A stretch of DNA of 64,000 nt from Bradyrhizobium nivariense (GTDB lineage: Bacteria > Pseudomonadota > Alphaproteobacteria > Rhizobiales > Xanthobacteraceae), in contig NZ_JARVWW010000013.1 in assembly GCF_029846715.1 (NCBI RefSeq), positions 148,504 to 212,503 on the forward strand, read 5' to 3'. How positions within the stretch are numbered: position 1 is the stretch's first letter; every line of letters begins with the position of its first letter. The notes below the pieces were generated by a model, which saw only the letters and a list, made by a program, of their open reading frames with translations, was not told the origin of the DNA and ran no database searches. A program made the translations under genes and the position numbers. Below, one piece after another: positions 46,376 to 53,997 of the stretch.

Positions 46376-46596
46376 GATCTCGCCTCGCGTCGCACGTCGT
46401 CGCGCTGGCCGAGATAGGGCAGCGCGAACATGTAGAGCCCGGTCGCGAGTAACGGGATCAGCGGAACGAGCGCCAGCAGGCCGATCCACACGGCCTGGAG
46501 CTGCATGGTCATGGCGACGATGTTGGCGATGACGGCGAGCGTGAACGCGATCGACAGCCAGCGATGGATCTGCCGAACCCACATATTCCCGGTCAA
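46372..46596 (-). CDS. Small two-span membrane protein (74 aa)
   Basis: This 74-residue frame has two hydrophobic segments (about residues 10-34 and 38-60) with a short turn between, starting M-T-G-N-M-W-V-R-Q-I-H-R-W-L. GAGGAGG lies about 8 bases before the ATG. It overlaps the DUF1801 gene by four bases, which strongly suggests co-translation. The family is not recognised. It may be an integral partner of the SRPBCC/DUF1801 neighbours. Confidence 0.7.
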   Translation of the reverse strand: MTGNMWVRQIHRWLSIAFTLAVIANIVAMTMQLQAVWIGLLALVPLIPLLATGLYMFALPYLGQRDDVRREARS

Positions 46597-46640
46597 TGAA
46601 ACCTCCTCTTGAGATGATCGAATGAAGGCCGGTGGCCGAG

Positions 46641-47072
46641 CTAGTCTGCCCGCGCCAGCAGCTCGTCCAGCTTGGCGAAAAACTGCTTCCAGCCGGCATG
46701 CGCGCCGCCAAAAGCCTGCTTCTGCGTCGGGCTGAAGCCGGCTTGCTCGACGCGCAGATGCGTGCCTGCTCCTGTCGGTGTCAGCGTGAAGGTCACGACG
46801 CTCTTGAGATCGAACGCCGCGTCGTCATGCGAAAAATTCCAGGTGTAGGCGAGCGTCTTCTGCGGTTCGATGGTGAGGACCTCGCAGTCCAGTACGCCGC
46901 CCCACTCGCCGCGAAGGTTGAAGCGATGGCCGACGGTCGGCTTGAAATCGTTCTTCATCAGCCATTCCTCGATCAGATGCGGCTGCGTCAGCGCGCGCCA
47001 GATCCGCTCTGCCGGAAAGGCAAATTCGCGCTCGATGACGACAGAACGCATCTCGGCGGCAGCTTCGGTCAT
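46641..47072 (-). CDS. SRPBCC (AHSA1-like) family protein
   Basis: The 143-residue protein shows the AHSA1/START-type fold pattern: E-R-E-F-A-F-P-A-E-R-I-W-R-A-L-T near the start, H-L-I-E-E-W-L in the middle, and G-T-H-L-R-V-E-Q-A-G-F and G-W-K-Q-F-F-A-K-L-D-E-L-L at the end. Such domains bind hydrophobic ligands. ArsR-SRPBCC gene pairs are common, and its ATG overlaps the arsR-like stop, but the ligand is unknown. Confidence 0.88.
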   Translation of the reverse strand: MTEAAAEMRSVVIEREFAFPAERIWRALTQPHLIEEWLMKNDFKPTVGHRFNLRGEWGGVLDCEVLTIEPQKTLAYTWNFSHDDAAFDLKSVVTFTLTPTGAGTHLRVEQAGFSPTQKQAFGGAHAGWKQFFAKLDELLARAD

Positions 47073-47392
47073 TGGTCCATCCTCTTCAGGAGATCGTCGA
47101 GTGCGTCGAGCCGGGTCTGCCAGAACCCGGCCATCTGGCTGGTCCAGTCGATCAGCGGATTGAGCGCGCCGGGCTGCGCGCTGTAATGGGTCTGGCGTCC
47201 TTGATGCCGGTCGCGCACGAGGCCAGCCTGCTTCAGCGCGCCGAGATGTTTCGAGACCGCCGGCTGGGAAACGCCTGATAATGCCGTCAGTGCCCCGACT
47301 GTCTGTTCCCCTTCGCGGCACAGCCGCTCGAAGATTGCCCGCCGGGTGGGGTCGGCGAGCGTCCTGAACAGGAGATCGTGAGCGGCGGACAT
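47069..47392 (-). CDS. ArsR-family transcriptional regulator
   Basis: A 107-residue winged-helix repressor with F-R-T-L-A-D-P-T-R-R-A-I-F-E-R-L and the recognition helix G-V-S-Q-P-A-V-S-K-H-L-G-A-L. There are no obvious metal-binding cysteines, so it is probably not a metal sensor. The frame extends upstream to a TTG inside the operator. I choose the ATG at 47392. It probably represses its own operon (arsR-like, SRPBCC, membrane, DUF1801) through the inverted repeats at 47407-47442. Confidence 0.88.
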   Translation of the reverse strand: MSAAHDLLFRTLADPTRRAIFERLCREGEQTVGALTALSGVSQPAVSKHLGALKQAGLVRDRHQGRQTHYSAQPGALNPLIDWTSQMAGFWQTRLDALDDLLKRMDQ

Positions 47393-47406
47393 ACAATCTA
47401 TAACCC

Positions 47407-47442
47407 ATGAGTTATGGCTCAACTCATAACCGTGGAGTTATG
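47407..47442. promoter_or_regulatory. Operator-like inverted repeats upstream of the ArsR gene
   Basis: ATGAGTT-N7-AACTCAT (47407-47427) overlaps CATAAC-N6-GTTATG (47425-47442). Spaced 15-35 bases before the regulator's ATG, these are well placed for autorepression by an ArsR dimer. Confidence 0.55.
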
Positions 47443-47505
47443 GATAAGTCAAGGGCGACAGAGAGAGGTTCTGCTGGATTCGGTACTTGCTGCGGGCACC
47501 GGTGC

Positions 47506-47626
47506 ACCTCTCCCGCAAGTTTGCGGGAGAGGTCGGCGCGCAGCGCCGGGTGAGGGCTCTCTCCTCTTGGGGTTCTCGATTGCGGAGACACCCTCTCCCC
47601 GACCCTCCCCCGCAAGCGGGGGAGGG
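47506..47626. repeat. Pair of hairpin repeats between the ArsR and DsrE genes
   Basis: ACCTCTCCCGCA-N4-TGCGGGAGAGGT (47506-47533) and CCCTCCCCCGCAAGCGGGGGAGGG (47603-47626) are perfect stems. Similar CTCTCCCGC hairpins are dispersed between genes in many rhizobia. They lie just past the DsrE-like gene stop on the side away from its promoter, so the first hairpins could also terminate leftward transcription. No gene lies between 47393 and 47652. Confidence 0.6.
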
Positions 47627-47652
47627 AGCGCACAATTTTCGCAGCAGCCTGC

Positions 47653-48102
47653 CTACGGCCGCAGATAGAGATAGCCCTGCGACTGGAGCTCGGCCAAACG
47701 GACCACGCCGCCTTTTTCCGCGCTGAGGAAGCCCGGCAAGAGATCCGTGAGGGTGACGTTCTGCGCCTTCATCGTGTTGCCGCACGCGGCGAGCTCGATG
47801 CCGTCCTTGGAAAAATCGCCGGCGCGCTTGCTGATGTCGGGGTTGGCCTGCGCCCAGTGAAACGCCTTCAGCGCCGGCCCGTGGATCACCAGCGCGATCG
47901 TCACATGGTCCGGACCGCCGACGCCGTCGATGTGGTTCTGGATGTTGCCGAGCACGAAATTGACCTTCTCGGCGTCGCTGAGGTGATAGACCACCTTGAG
48001 CTTATTCGCCGTGCCGGCTTCCGCCGCGGCCTTCGCGCCGGAGGCGCCAAGCGCCGCGCCCAAAGCCGAGACGGCGCTCCACAAGATGTTCCGGCGGTTC
48101 AT
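47653..48102 (-). CDS. Exported DsrE-family protein
   Basis: At 149 residues, it has an N-terminal signal with M-N-R-R-N-I-L-W-S and an Ala/Gly-rich hydrophobic stretch to about residue 27. The DsrE/DsrF-like fold follows: K-V-V-Y-H-L-S-D, N-I-Q-N-H-I-D, A-L-V-I-H-G-P-A-L, and E-L-A-A-C-G-N-T-M, which holds the single Cys where sulfur-relay proteins carry theirs. It should be periplasmic. A role in sulfur or redox chemistry is possible but inferred. AGGAAG precedes the ATG. Confidence 0.85.
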   Translation of the reverse strand: MNRRNILWSAVSALGAALGASGAKAAAEAGTANKLKVVYHLSDAEKVNFVLGNIQNHIDGVGGPDHVTIALVIHGPALKAFHWAQANPDISKRAGDFSKDGIELAACGNTMKAQNVTLTDLLPGFLSAEKGGVVRLAELQSQGYLYLRP

Positions 48103-48150
48103 GGCGATCTTCCTCGACTAAACCTGACTTCGCCGGACACATATCATTTG

Positions 48151-48771
48151 TCATTTGTGGCGGAGCGCGGCGAGTTCCTTGCGGTCGGTCACGAGCGAGG
48201 CGCACTCCCTGTTGTCCGTGCGGTCGAGGCGGAAAATCCCGTCGTCGGCGCCGGCGACCAGCGATTGCTCGGCGTCGTCATCCGGCTTGTTGTTCTGCCA
48301 GACCCTGACCCGCGCCAGCCGCACGATCGCCGATCTGTCGTCCTTTGAGAGCGCCACGCCGAGGCCGCCGCCCTCGCAGTCGACACCGCAGCCGAGGCGG
48401 AGCTCGGTGCCGTCCTTGGCGAACACGACGTGATGACAGGAGCCGCTGGAGTCGAAATCGCCGGAGCGGTGACGGTATTTGAAGCCGAGGCGGAAGGAGT
48501 TGTGGAGCTGCTGGTCCTCCGTGTCCAATTCCGCCGAGACCAGCAGCTTCATCGAGGCGACCTTCTGCTTCGGATGCCGCGCCAGATGCTCGGCATCGTA
48601 GCGGCGCACGAAGCAGGCATAGGCCTTGTTGCCGGGCGTGCCCGCATACATCCGCGCGTTGAAGGTCTCGGCCTCAGTCTTGCTCGCCTCGCGGATGTCG
48701 TCAGCCTCCTCGGCGTGGACGGCGCCGCCGAGCGCGGCAAAGAAGACGGCAGAAAAGAGAGAAAGCTTCAT
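48151..48771 (-). CDS. Secreted hypothetical protein (206 aa)
   Basis: The first 20 residues form a clear signal peptide (M-K-L-S-L-F-S-A-V-F-F-A-A-L, cleavage likely after V-H-A). The mature part contains five cysteines, which could give disulfides, and charged surface patches; no family is recognised. It is upstream of the DsrE gene on the same strand, 48 bases away, so both may be co-transcribed. Function unknown. Confidence 0.75.
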   Translation of the reverse strand: MKLSLFSAVFFAALGGAVHAEEADDIREASKTEAETFNARMYAGTPGNKAYACFVRRYDAEHLARHPKQKVASMKLLVSAELDTEDQQLHNSFRLGFKYRHRSGDFDSSGSCHHVVFAKDGTELRLGCGVDCEGGGLGVALSKDDRSAIVRLARVRVWQNNKPDDDAEQSLVAGADDGIFRLDRTDNRECASLVTDRKELAALRHK

Positions 48772-49075
48772 GATGGCCTCGAGCTAGCAGCTGAGCTGTA
48801 CACTGTAGACGCGGCCTGGGTGCAACGCGTTCAACCTTCGCACATCCCTGACATGATCATCGCAGGGCGGAGCGAGGTGATTGGTTCAGTGCGGGGCATT
48901 AGTCATCGGTGGGGTCATGAAGGTTCAACCGATGTGACACCATCGCCCTTCGGAACTCGACGCCTACGGTTCCTTCGACATTGCCCCATTTCATCGATGT
49001 GATAGCCTTCACAGACGATCGCCTTTGGCGGTCGTAGGCTGGGGCTGCCTTTGCAAGTTTGTGGAGTCCCCCGCA
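48772..49075. promoter_or_regulatory. Divergent intergenic region before the cyclase-FGE gene
   Basis: About 304 bases separate a leftward secreted-protein gene from the rightward cyclase gene. It contains a GTTCAACC word twice (about 48829 and 48931) and a small palindrome AGCTAGCAGCTGAGCT near 48782. No confident promoter match is seen. A GGAAC near 48955 has wrong spacing to a GTT for an EcfG promoter. Confidence 0.35.
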
Positions 49076-50632
49076 ATGGGCGAAATTCGCAACTTCAGAT
49101 CCGGGAATGACGAGCCGCCTCCCCACGGCCCAATGCCTCGTCGTCTCGCGGCCATCATTGTCGGCGACATTGCTTCCTACAGCCGCTTGATGCAGGCCGA
49201 CGAGGAGGGCACGCACGTCCGCGTCAAGCGGATCGAGCGGGATCTCATCCAGCCTAGCATCGTGGAGCACCATGGAAGTCTGGTGAAGACGACGGGCGAT
49301 GGCTTCATCGCGATTTTCGACAGTCCGGTCGAGGCCGTGCGATGCAGCATCGTCATCCAGCAGAATCTCATCGGCCGCAACGCCTCGCTTCCGAAGCATT
49401 CCCGGATCGAGTACCGGATTGGCGTCAATCTCGGTGACGTCATCGTAGAGCCGGATGATGTCTACGGCGACGGCGTCAACATCGCCACGCGCATCGAGGG
49501 CATCGCCGAGCCAGGCCAGGTCTATGTCTCCGGCGCGATCTACGAGCAGATCAAGCACAAGGTTGTGTGCGGTTACGAGTCGCTCGGGGACCGCAAAGTC
49601 AAGAACATCACCGATCCCGTGCGCGTCTATCGCGTGCTGCCGGATGCAGATGCGGTCGGCAGGACGCGGGGGCGGCGCGAGAATACTCTGATCTTTCTCC
49701 TGGGAATCACGCTGTCGGTGATTGCCGCCGGTGTGCTGTGGTATCTGCTGGCTCAGGCGCCGGGCAGGGTGAGCGAGCAGGCCGCCGTGCCCGTGCCTAC
49801 CGCTTCTCCGGCCGCATCGCCGAGCCCGCAGCCTCCGCCGCGCGAAGCGGCGACGCAGACGCCGCAGCCCTCTCCCTCGTCGGCTTCGTTACCTCCGTCG
49901 CCCGCTCCGGCGCCAAGTCAATCGCCGAGTCAATCGCCAAGTCAGTCGGCGACTGCCGTCCGTGAACCCGAGATGGTCGCCATTCGCGGCGGCAGCTTTG
50001 CGATGGGAAGCAATGACGACCCGACCGAGCGTCCTGTCCACCAGGTTACGATCAAGCCGTTCTCGATCGGCAAATATCCGGTGACTGTGCAGGAATGGAA
50101 CGAGTGCGCCGCTGCAAAGGCGTGCGGCTTCACGGCCATCGGCAAGGACGATGCGCCGGCCAGCAATGTGAGCTGGACAGACGCGCGCCAATATGCGGCT
50201 TATCTCGCTCAGGCGACGAAGAAGACTTATCGGCTTCCGAGCGAAGCCGAATGGGAATATGCCGCGCGGGGCGGAACGCAGACTAAATATTGGTGGGGCG
50301 ACAAGCTGCAGCCGGGCGTGGCCGGTTGCAAGGATTGCGGTGATCTCGCGGTCGAGCAACCAGCGAAGGTCGGTAGCTTCAGGCCGAATCCGTTCGGGCT
50401 CCATGACATGGGCGGCGGTGTCGATCAGTGGGTCGAGGACTGCTGGCACAAGACCTATCAGGGCGCGCCCGGTGACGGCTCGGCATGGAGCAGCGGGGAC
50501 TGCAGCGCCCATGTCCTGCGCTCGGGCTCCTGGAAGAACGATTCGAGATATGTGCGGCCGTCCAACCGCGATGGCTACGACACCAATGTTCGTTATCCGA
50601 CGCACGGATTCCGCGTGGCGCTCAGTCCTTAA
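49076..50632 (+). CDS. Class III adenylate/guanylate cyclase fused through a TM segment to an FGE-like domain
   Basis: The 518-residue protein begins with a cytoplasmic cyclase domain (about 20-190). Metal-binding Asp31 and Asp75 (T-G-D-G) and the transition-state pair N135/R139 (V-N-I-A-T-R) are intact, so it should make cAMP or cGMP. One membrane span (about 204-225) is followed by a Pro/Ser-rich linker with repeated P-S-Q-S. The C-terminal FGE/SUMF1-type domain (about 300-518) has G-G-S-F-A-M-G-S-N and L-R-S-G-S-W. It lacks the obvious catalytic Cys pair of true formylglycine enzymes and should be periplasmic. The ATG at 49076 is chosen over an upstream TTG. Confidence 0.85.
   Translation: MGEIRNFRSGNDEPPPHGPMPRRLAAIIVGDIASYSRLMQADEEGTHVRVKRIERDLIQPSIVEHHGSLVKTTGDGFIAIFDSPVEAVRCSIVIQQNLIGRNASLPKHSRIEYRIGVNLGDVIVEPDDVYGDGVNIATRIEGIAEPGQVYVSGAIYEQIKHKVVCGYESLGDRKVKNITDPVRVYRVLPDADAVGRTRGRRENTLIFLLGITLSVIAAGVLWYLLAQAPGRVSEQAAVPVPTASPAASPSPQPPPREAATQTPQPSPSSASLPPSPAPAPSQSPSQSPSQSATAVREPEMVAIRGGSFAMGSNDDPTERPVHQVTIKPFSIGKYPVTVQEWNECAAAKACGFTAIGKDDAPASNVSWTDARQYAAYLAQATKKTYRLPSEAEWEYAARGGTQTKYWWGDKLQPGVAGCKDCGDLAVEQPAKVGSFRPNPFGLHDMGGGVDQWVEDCWHKTYQGAPGDGSAWSSGDCSAHVLRSGSWKNDSRYVRPSNRDGYDTNVRYPTHGFRVALSP
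49916..49951 (+). repeat. Three 12-base tandem repeats in the linker of the cyclase fusion
   Basis: The unit AGTCAATCGCCG occurs three times with few changes and encodes the repeated Ser-Gln-Ser-Pro linker. Such a tract could vary in copy number and so in linker length. Confidence 0.7.
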
Positions 50633-50649
50633 GTGCTGGAGTTGGTTTG

Positions 50650-51093
50650 ATGCAAATCCTTGGTTGCGCCGCGCTGGCGGCGGCGCTGGCATTGCTTCCG
50701 GGGGTAGCCTTTTCGCAAGGCAAGACAGCTCCCAAGGACGCAAAGCTCTATTTCATCACCCCGCATGACGGGCAGAAAGTCCGCGGCGGATTCTGGGTCC
50801 GGTTCGGCTTGCGCAACATGGGAGTGACCCATGCCGGCGACGAGTATCAGAACGCCGGTCATCATCATTTGCTGATCGACGTCAACGATCCCGTCGATCC
50901 CAAGGAGCCGATCCTGCAGGACAAGTCGCATCTGCATTTCGGGGCAGGGCAGACCGAAACGCTTCTCGAGCTTCCGCCCGGGACGCACACGCTTCAACTC
51001 GTGCTGGGCGATGCCAAGCACTATCCGTTCGAGCCGCCCATCGTTTCGGAGAAGATCACCGTACGCGTCAGGCAGCCCGCCACAGCGCGGTAG
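50650..51093 (+). CDS. DUF4399-family exported protein
   Basis: A 147-residue protein with a signal peptide of about 24 residues (M-Q-I-L-G-C-A-A-L-A-A-A, ending in A-F-S). The mature domain shows Y-F-I-T-P-H-D-G-Q, a His-rich A-G-H-H-H-L-L-I-D-V, L-H-F-G-A-G-Q-T-E and T-H-T-L-Q-L-V-L-G-D, which is the DUF4399 family. The histidines may bind a metal, but this is unproven. It follows the cyclase fusion by 17 bases, so they are probably co-transcribed. The longer upstream frame overlaps the cyclase gene and is not coding. Confidence 0.85.
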   Translation: MQILGCAALAAALALLPGVAFSQGKTAPKDAKLYFITPHDGQKVRGGFWVRFGLRNMGVTHAGDEYQNAGHHHLLIDVNDPVDPKEPILQDKSHLHFGAGQTETLLELPPGTHTLQLVLGDAKHYPFEPPIVSEKITVRVRQPATAR

Positions 51094-51097
51094 GCGA

Positions 51098-52153
51098 TCA
51101 TCGCAGGCTGGCGTTGAACTTGTCCAGCACCGCCGAGCCCGGGCAGAGCGTGTCCGCTTCCAGCGTGTTGAGCGGCGTCTCCACCGTGTTGAGGTGCTCG
51201 TGCAAATCTTCCGCGTCGGGATCGACGTAGAGCAGGCCGGTGACGATCTGGCCCTTTGCGGCGTGCTTTTGCAAGAAGGTCTGGGCGCCGAGCCGGTCAT
51301 GCGGATCGTAGTCCGCGTCGATCTTGCGCAGCGCAATCTTGCTGCCGTCATGCTGCTCGACCATTTGCACCGTGCCTGGCGCGTAATCCACCGCAATGGG
51401 ATCGCGGCCGACCAGCACGTCGAGCCGGTTCACCGCGTCATTGTGCTCGCGGACATAGTCGAAGCTCTTGGTCGAGCCGGCATGGTTGTTGAAGGCGATG
51501 CAGGGGCTGATGACGTCGATGAACGACGCGCCCTTGTGGCGGATCGCGGCCGCAATCAGCGGCACCAGCTGGGTCTTGTCGCCGGAGAACGAGCGCGCGA
51601 CGAAGGTGGCGCCGAGCTGCAGGGCGATCGCGACGAGGTCGATGGCGTTGTCGGTGTTGGTGACGCCCTTCTTGGATTTCGAGCCGCGGTCGGCGGTCGC
51701 CGAGAACTGGCCCTTGGTCAGGCCGTAGACCCCGTTGTTCTCTACGATATAGGTCATGTTGACGGCGCGCCGGATCGAATGGGCGAACTGGCCGAAGCCG
51801 ATCGAGGCGGAATCGCCGTCGCCGGAGACGCCGAGATAGATCAGGTCGCGGTTGGCGAGGTTGGCGCCGGTCAGCACGGACGGCATGCGGCCGTGCACGG
51901 AGTTGAAGCCGTGCGAATTGCCGAGAAAATAGTCCGGCGTCTTCGACGAGCAGCCGATACCCGAGATCTTCGCCACCCGGTGCGGCTCGATCGAGAGCTC
52001 ATAGCAGGCCTCGATGATCGAGGCCGTGATCGAATCGTGGCCGCAGCCGGCGCACAGCGTCGAGATCTTGCCCTCGTAGTCGCGATGGGTGTAGCCGAGC
52101 TCGTTCTTCTTCAGCCCGGGATGATGGAATTTCGGCTTTGCAATGTAGGTCAT
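51098..52153 (-). CDS. korB: 2-oxoglutarate:ferredoxin oxidoreductase beta subunit
   Basis: KorB binds thiamine diphosphate and a 4Fe-4S cluster. Together with KorA it oxidises 2-oxoglutarate to succinyl-CoA with ferredoxin, or runs in reverse. The 351-residue protein has L-C-A-G-C-G-H-D near residue 35, G-I-G-C-S-S-K-T-P-D-Y-F, and the diphosphate motif G-V-S-G-D-G-D-S-A-S-I-G followed by N-N-G-V-Y-G-L-T-K-G-Q. Its ATG overlaps the korA stop (ATGA). It is convergent with the DUF4399 gene. Confidence 0.92.
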   Translation of the reverse strand: MTYIAKPKFHHPGLKKNELGYTHRDYEGKISTLCAGCGHDSITASIIEACYELSIEPHRVAKISGIGCSSKTPDYFLGNSHGFNSVHGRMPSVLTGANLANRDLIYLGVSGDGDSASIGFGQFAHSIRRAVNMTYIVENNGVYGLTKGQFSATADRGSKSKKGVTNTDNAIDLVAIALQLGATFVARSFSGDKTQLVPLIAAAIRHKGASFIDVISPCIAFNNHAGSTKSFDYVREHNDAVNRLDVLVGRDPIAVDYAPGTVQMVEQHDGSKIALRKIDADYDPHDRLGAQTFLQKHAAKGQIVTGLLYVDPDAEDLHEHLNTVETPLNTLEADTLCPGSAVLDKFNASLR

Positions 52154-53997
52154 GACATGGCCTTGCGGAGCGGGGTCACCTTGAGGTGATCCTGGTGGTC
52201 GCCAATGGCTTTTGCGATGAAACGGGCGGTGATCGGCGAGCCGTCGTAATGCACGATCGGCACCAGCCGCACCGGGTCGATGCCGTTCTCGTTGACGATG
52301 AGCTGGCGCAGCTGGCTGTCGCGGTTCTGCTCGACCACGTAGACGAAATCGTGCTCGGCGAGGAAGCTCGCCACGCTCGAGTGGAACGGGAAGGCGCGGA
52401 TGCGCAGGCGGTCGAGCTGATGGCCCCGTGCCTCCAAAAGTCCGATCGCCTCGTCCATCGCGGGCGTGGTCGAGCCGAAATAGATCACGCCGTATTTGGT
52501 CGGCCGTTCTGCATTGGCCTGGAGCGGTCGCGGCACCAGATCCTGCGCGGTCTCGAACTTGCGTACCAGACGCTGCATGTTGTCGGCGTAGACCGTGCCT
52601 TCCTCGGAATAGCGCGCATAGCGATCACGCGAGGTGCCGCGGGTAAAATAGGAGCCCTTGGTCGGGTGCGTGCCGGGATAGGTGCGGTAGGGGATGCCGT
52701 CGCCGTCGACGTCGAGATAACGGCCGAAATCGCGGCCCTCGTCCAGCATCTCCGCGGTCATCACCTTGCCGCGGTCATATTGCTTGGCGTCGTCCCACTT
52801 CAACGGACGGCAGAGCCGGTGGTTCATGCCGATGTCGAGGTCGAGCATCAGGAAGATGGTGGTCTGGAGCCGCTCGGCGAGATCGAAAGCGGCGGCCGCA
52901 AACTCGAATGCTTCCGCAGGATCCTCCGGAAACAGCAGCACATGCTTGGTGTCGCCATGCGAAGCATAGGCGCAGGCGATGATGTCGCATTGCTGGGTGC
53001 GGGTCGGCATGCCCGTGGAGGGACCGGCGCGCTGGATGTTCATGATCACGGCCGGAATCTCGGCGAAGTATGAGAGGCCGATGAACTCCGTCATCAACGA
53101 GATGCCGGGGCCGGACGTTGCGGTAAAGGCGCGCGCCCCGTTCCAGGAGGCGCCGATCACGATGCCGATCGAGGCCAGCTCGTCCTCGCCCTGCACGATC
53201 GCGTATTTCGCCTTTCCGGTCGCGGGATCGTGCCGGTACTTCTTGCAGTGAGCGGTAAAAGCCTCCGCCACCGACGAGGACGGCGTGATCGGATACCAGG
53301 CGCACACCGTGGCACCGCCATAGACGGCACCGAGCGCGGCGGCGCTGTTGCCCTCGATGAAAATGCGGTCGCCGACCTTGTCGGATTTCTTCACCCGCAG
53401 CCCGGTCGGGCATTTCAGGTTTTGCAGCGCCCAGTCGCGGCCGAGATGCAGGGCGTGGACGTTGGAGGACAACAGCTTCTCCTTGCCCTTGTACTGCTCG
53501 CCGATCAGCTGCTCGATCAGTTTCGGATCCATGTCGAGCAGCGCCGAGAGGCTGCCCAGATAGATGATATTCTTGAACAGCTGGCGCTGGCGCGGATCGG
53601 TGTAGGTCGAGTTGGTGATCGCTGTCAGGGGAACACCAATCACGGTGATGTCATCGCGGAATTTCGTCGACGGCATCGGCTTGGTGGAATCGTAGAACAG
53701 ATAGCCGCCGGGCTCGATGCCGGCGACATCCTTGTCCCAGGTCTGCGGGTTCATCGCCACCATCATGTCGACGCCGCCGCGGGCGCCGAGATGGCCGGCT
53801 TCGGTCACCCGCACCTCGTACCAGGTCGGCAGGCCCTGGATGTTGGAGGGGAAGATGTTGCGCGGGCTCACCGGCACGCCATGGCGCAGGATCGCGCGCG
53901 CGAACATTTCGTTGGCGCTGGCCGAGCCCGATCCGTTGACGTTGGCGAAGCGGACGACGAAGTCGTTTACGCTGCTGATCGGCTTTTTGTCGGGCAT
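52150..53997 (-). CDS. korA: 2-oxoglutarate:ferredoxin oxidoreductase, fused gamma-alpha subunit
   Basis: The first about 200 residues correspond to the gamma domain (F-A-N-V-N-G-S-G-S-A-S-A-N near residue 20, G-A-R-G-G-V-D-M-M-V-A-M-N). The rest is the alpha subunit (A-L-G-A-V-Y-G-G-A-T, S-G-P-G-I-S-L-M-T-E-F, R-A-G-P-S-T-G-M-P-T-R-T). The two are one 615-residue chain, as in KOR enzymes of the KorAB type. It starts at the ATG at 53997, inside the last codons of the preceding reductase gene (31-base overlap). Confidence 0.92.
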   Translation of the reverse strand: MPDKKPISSVNDFVVRFANVNGSGSASANEMFARAILRHGVPVSPRNIFPSNIQGLPTWYEVRVTEAGHLGARGGVDMMVAMNPQTWDKDVAGIEPGGYLFYDSTKPMPSTKFRDDITVIGVPLTAITNSTYTDPRQRQLFKNIIYLGSLSALLDMDPKLIEQLIGEQYKGKEKLLSSNVHALHLGRDWALQNLKCPTGLRVKKSDKVGDRIFIEGNSAAALGAVYGGATVCAWYPITPSSSVAEAFTAHCKKYRHDPATGKAKYAIVQGEDELASIGIVIGASWNGARAFTATSGPGISLMTEFIGLSYFAEIPAVIMNIQRAGPSTGMPTRTQQCDIIACAYASHGDTKHVLLFPEDPAEAFEFAAAAFDLAERLQTTIFLMLDLDIGMNHRLCRPLKWDDAKQYDRGKVMTAEMLDEGRDFGRYLDVDGDGIPYRTYPGTHPTKGSYFTRGTSRDRYARYSEEGTVYADNMQRLVRKFETAQDLVPRPLQANAERPTKYGVIYFGSTTPAMDEAIGLLEARGHQLDRLRIRAFPFHSSVASFLAEHDFVYVVEQNRDSQLRQLIVNENGIDPVRLVPIVHYDGSPITARFIAKAIGDHQDHLKVTPLRKAMS

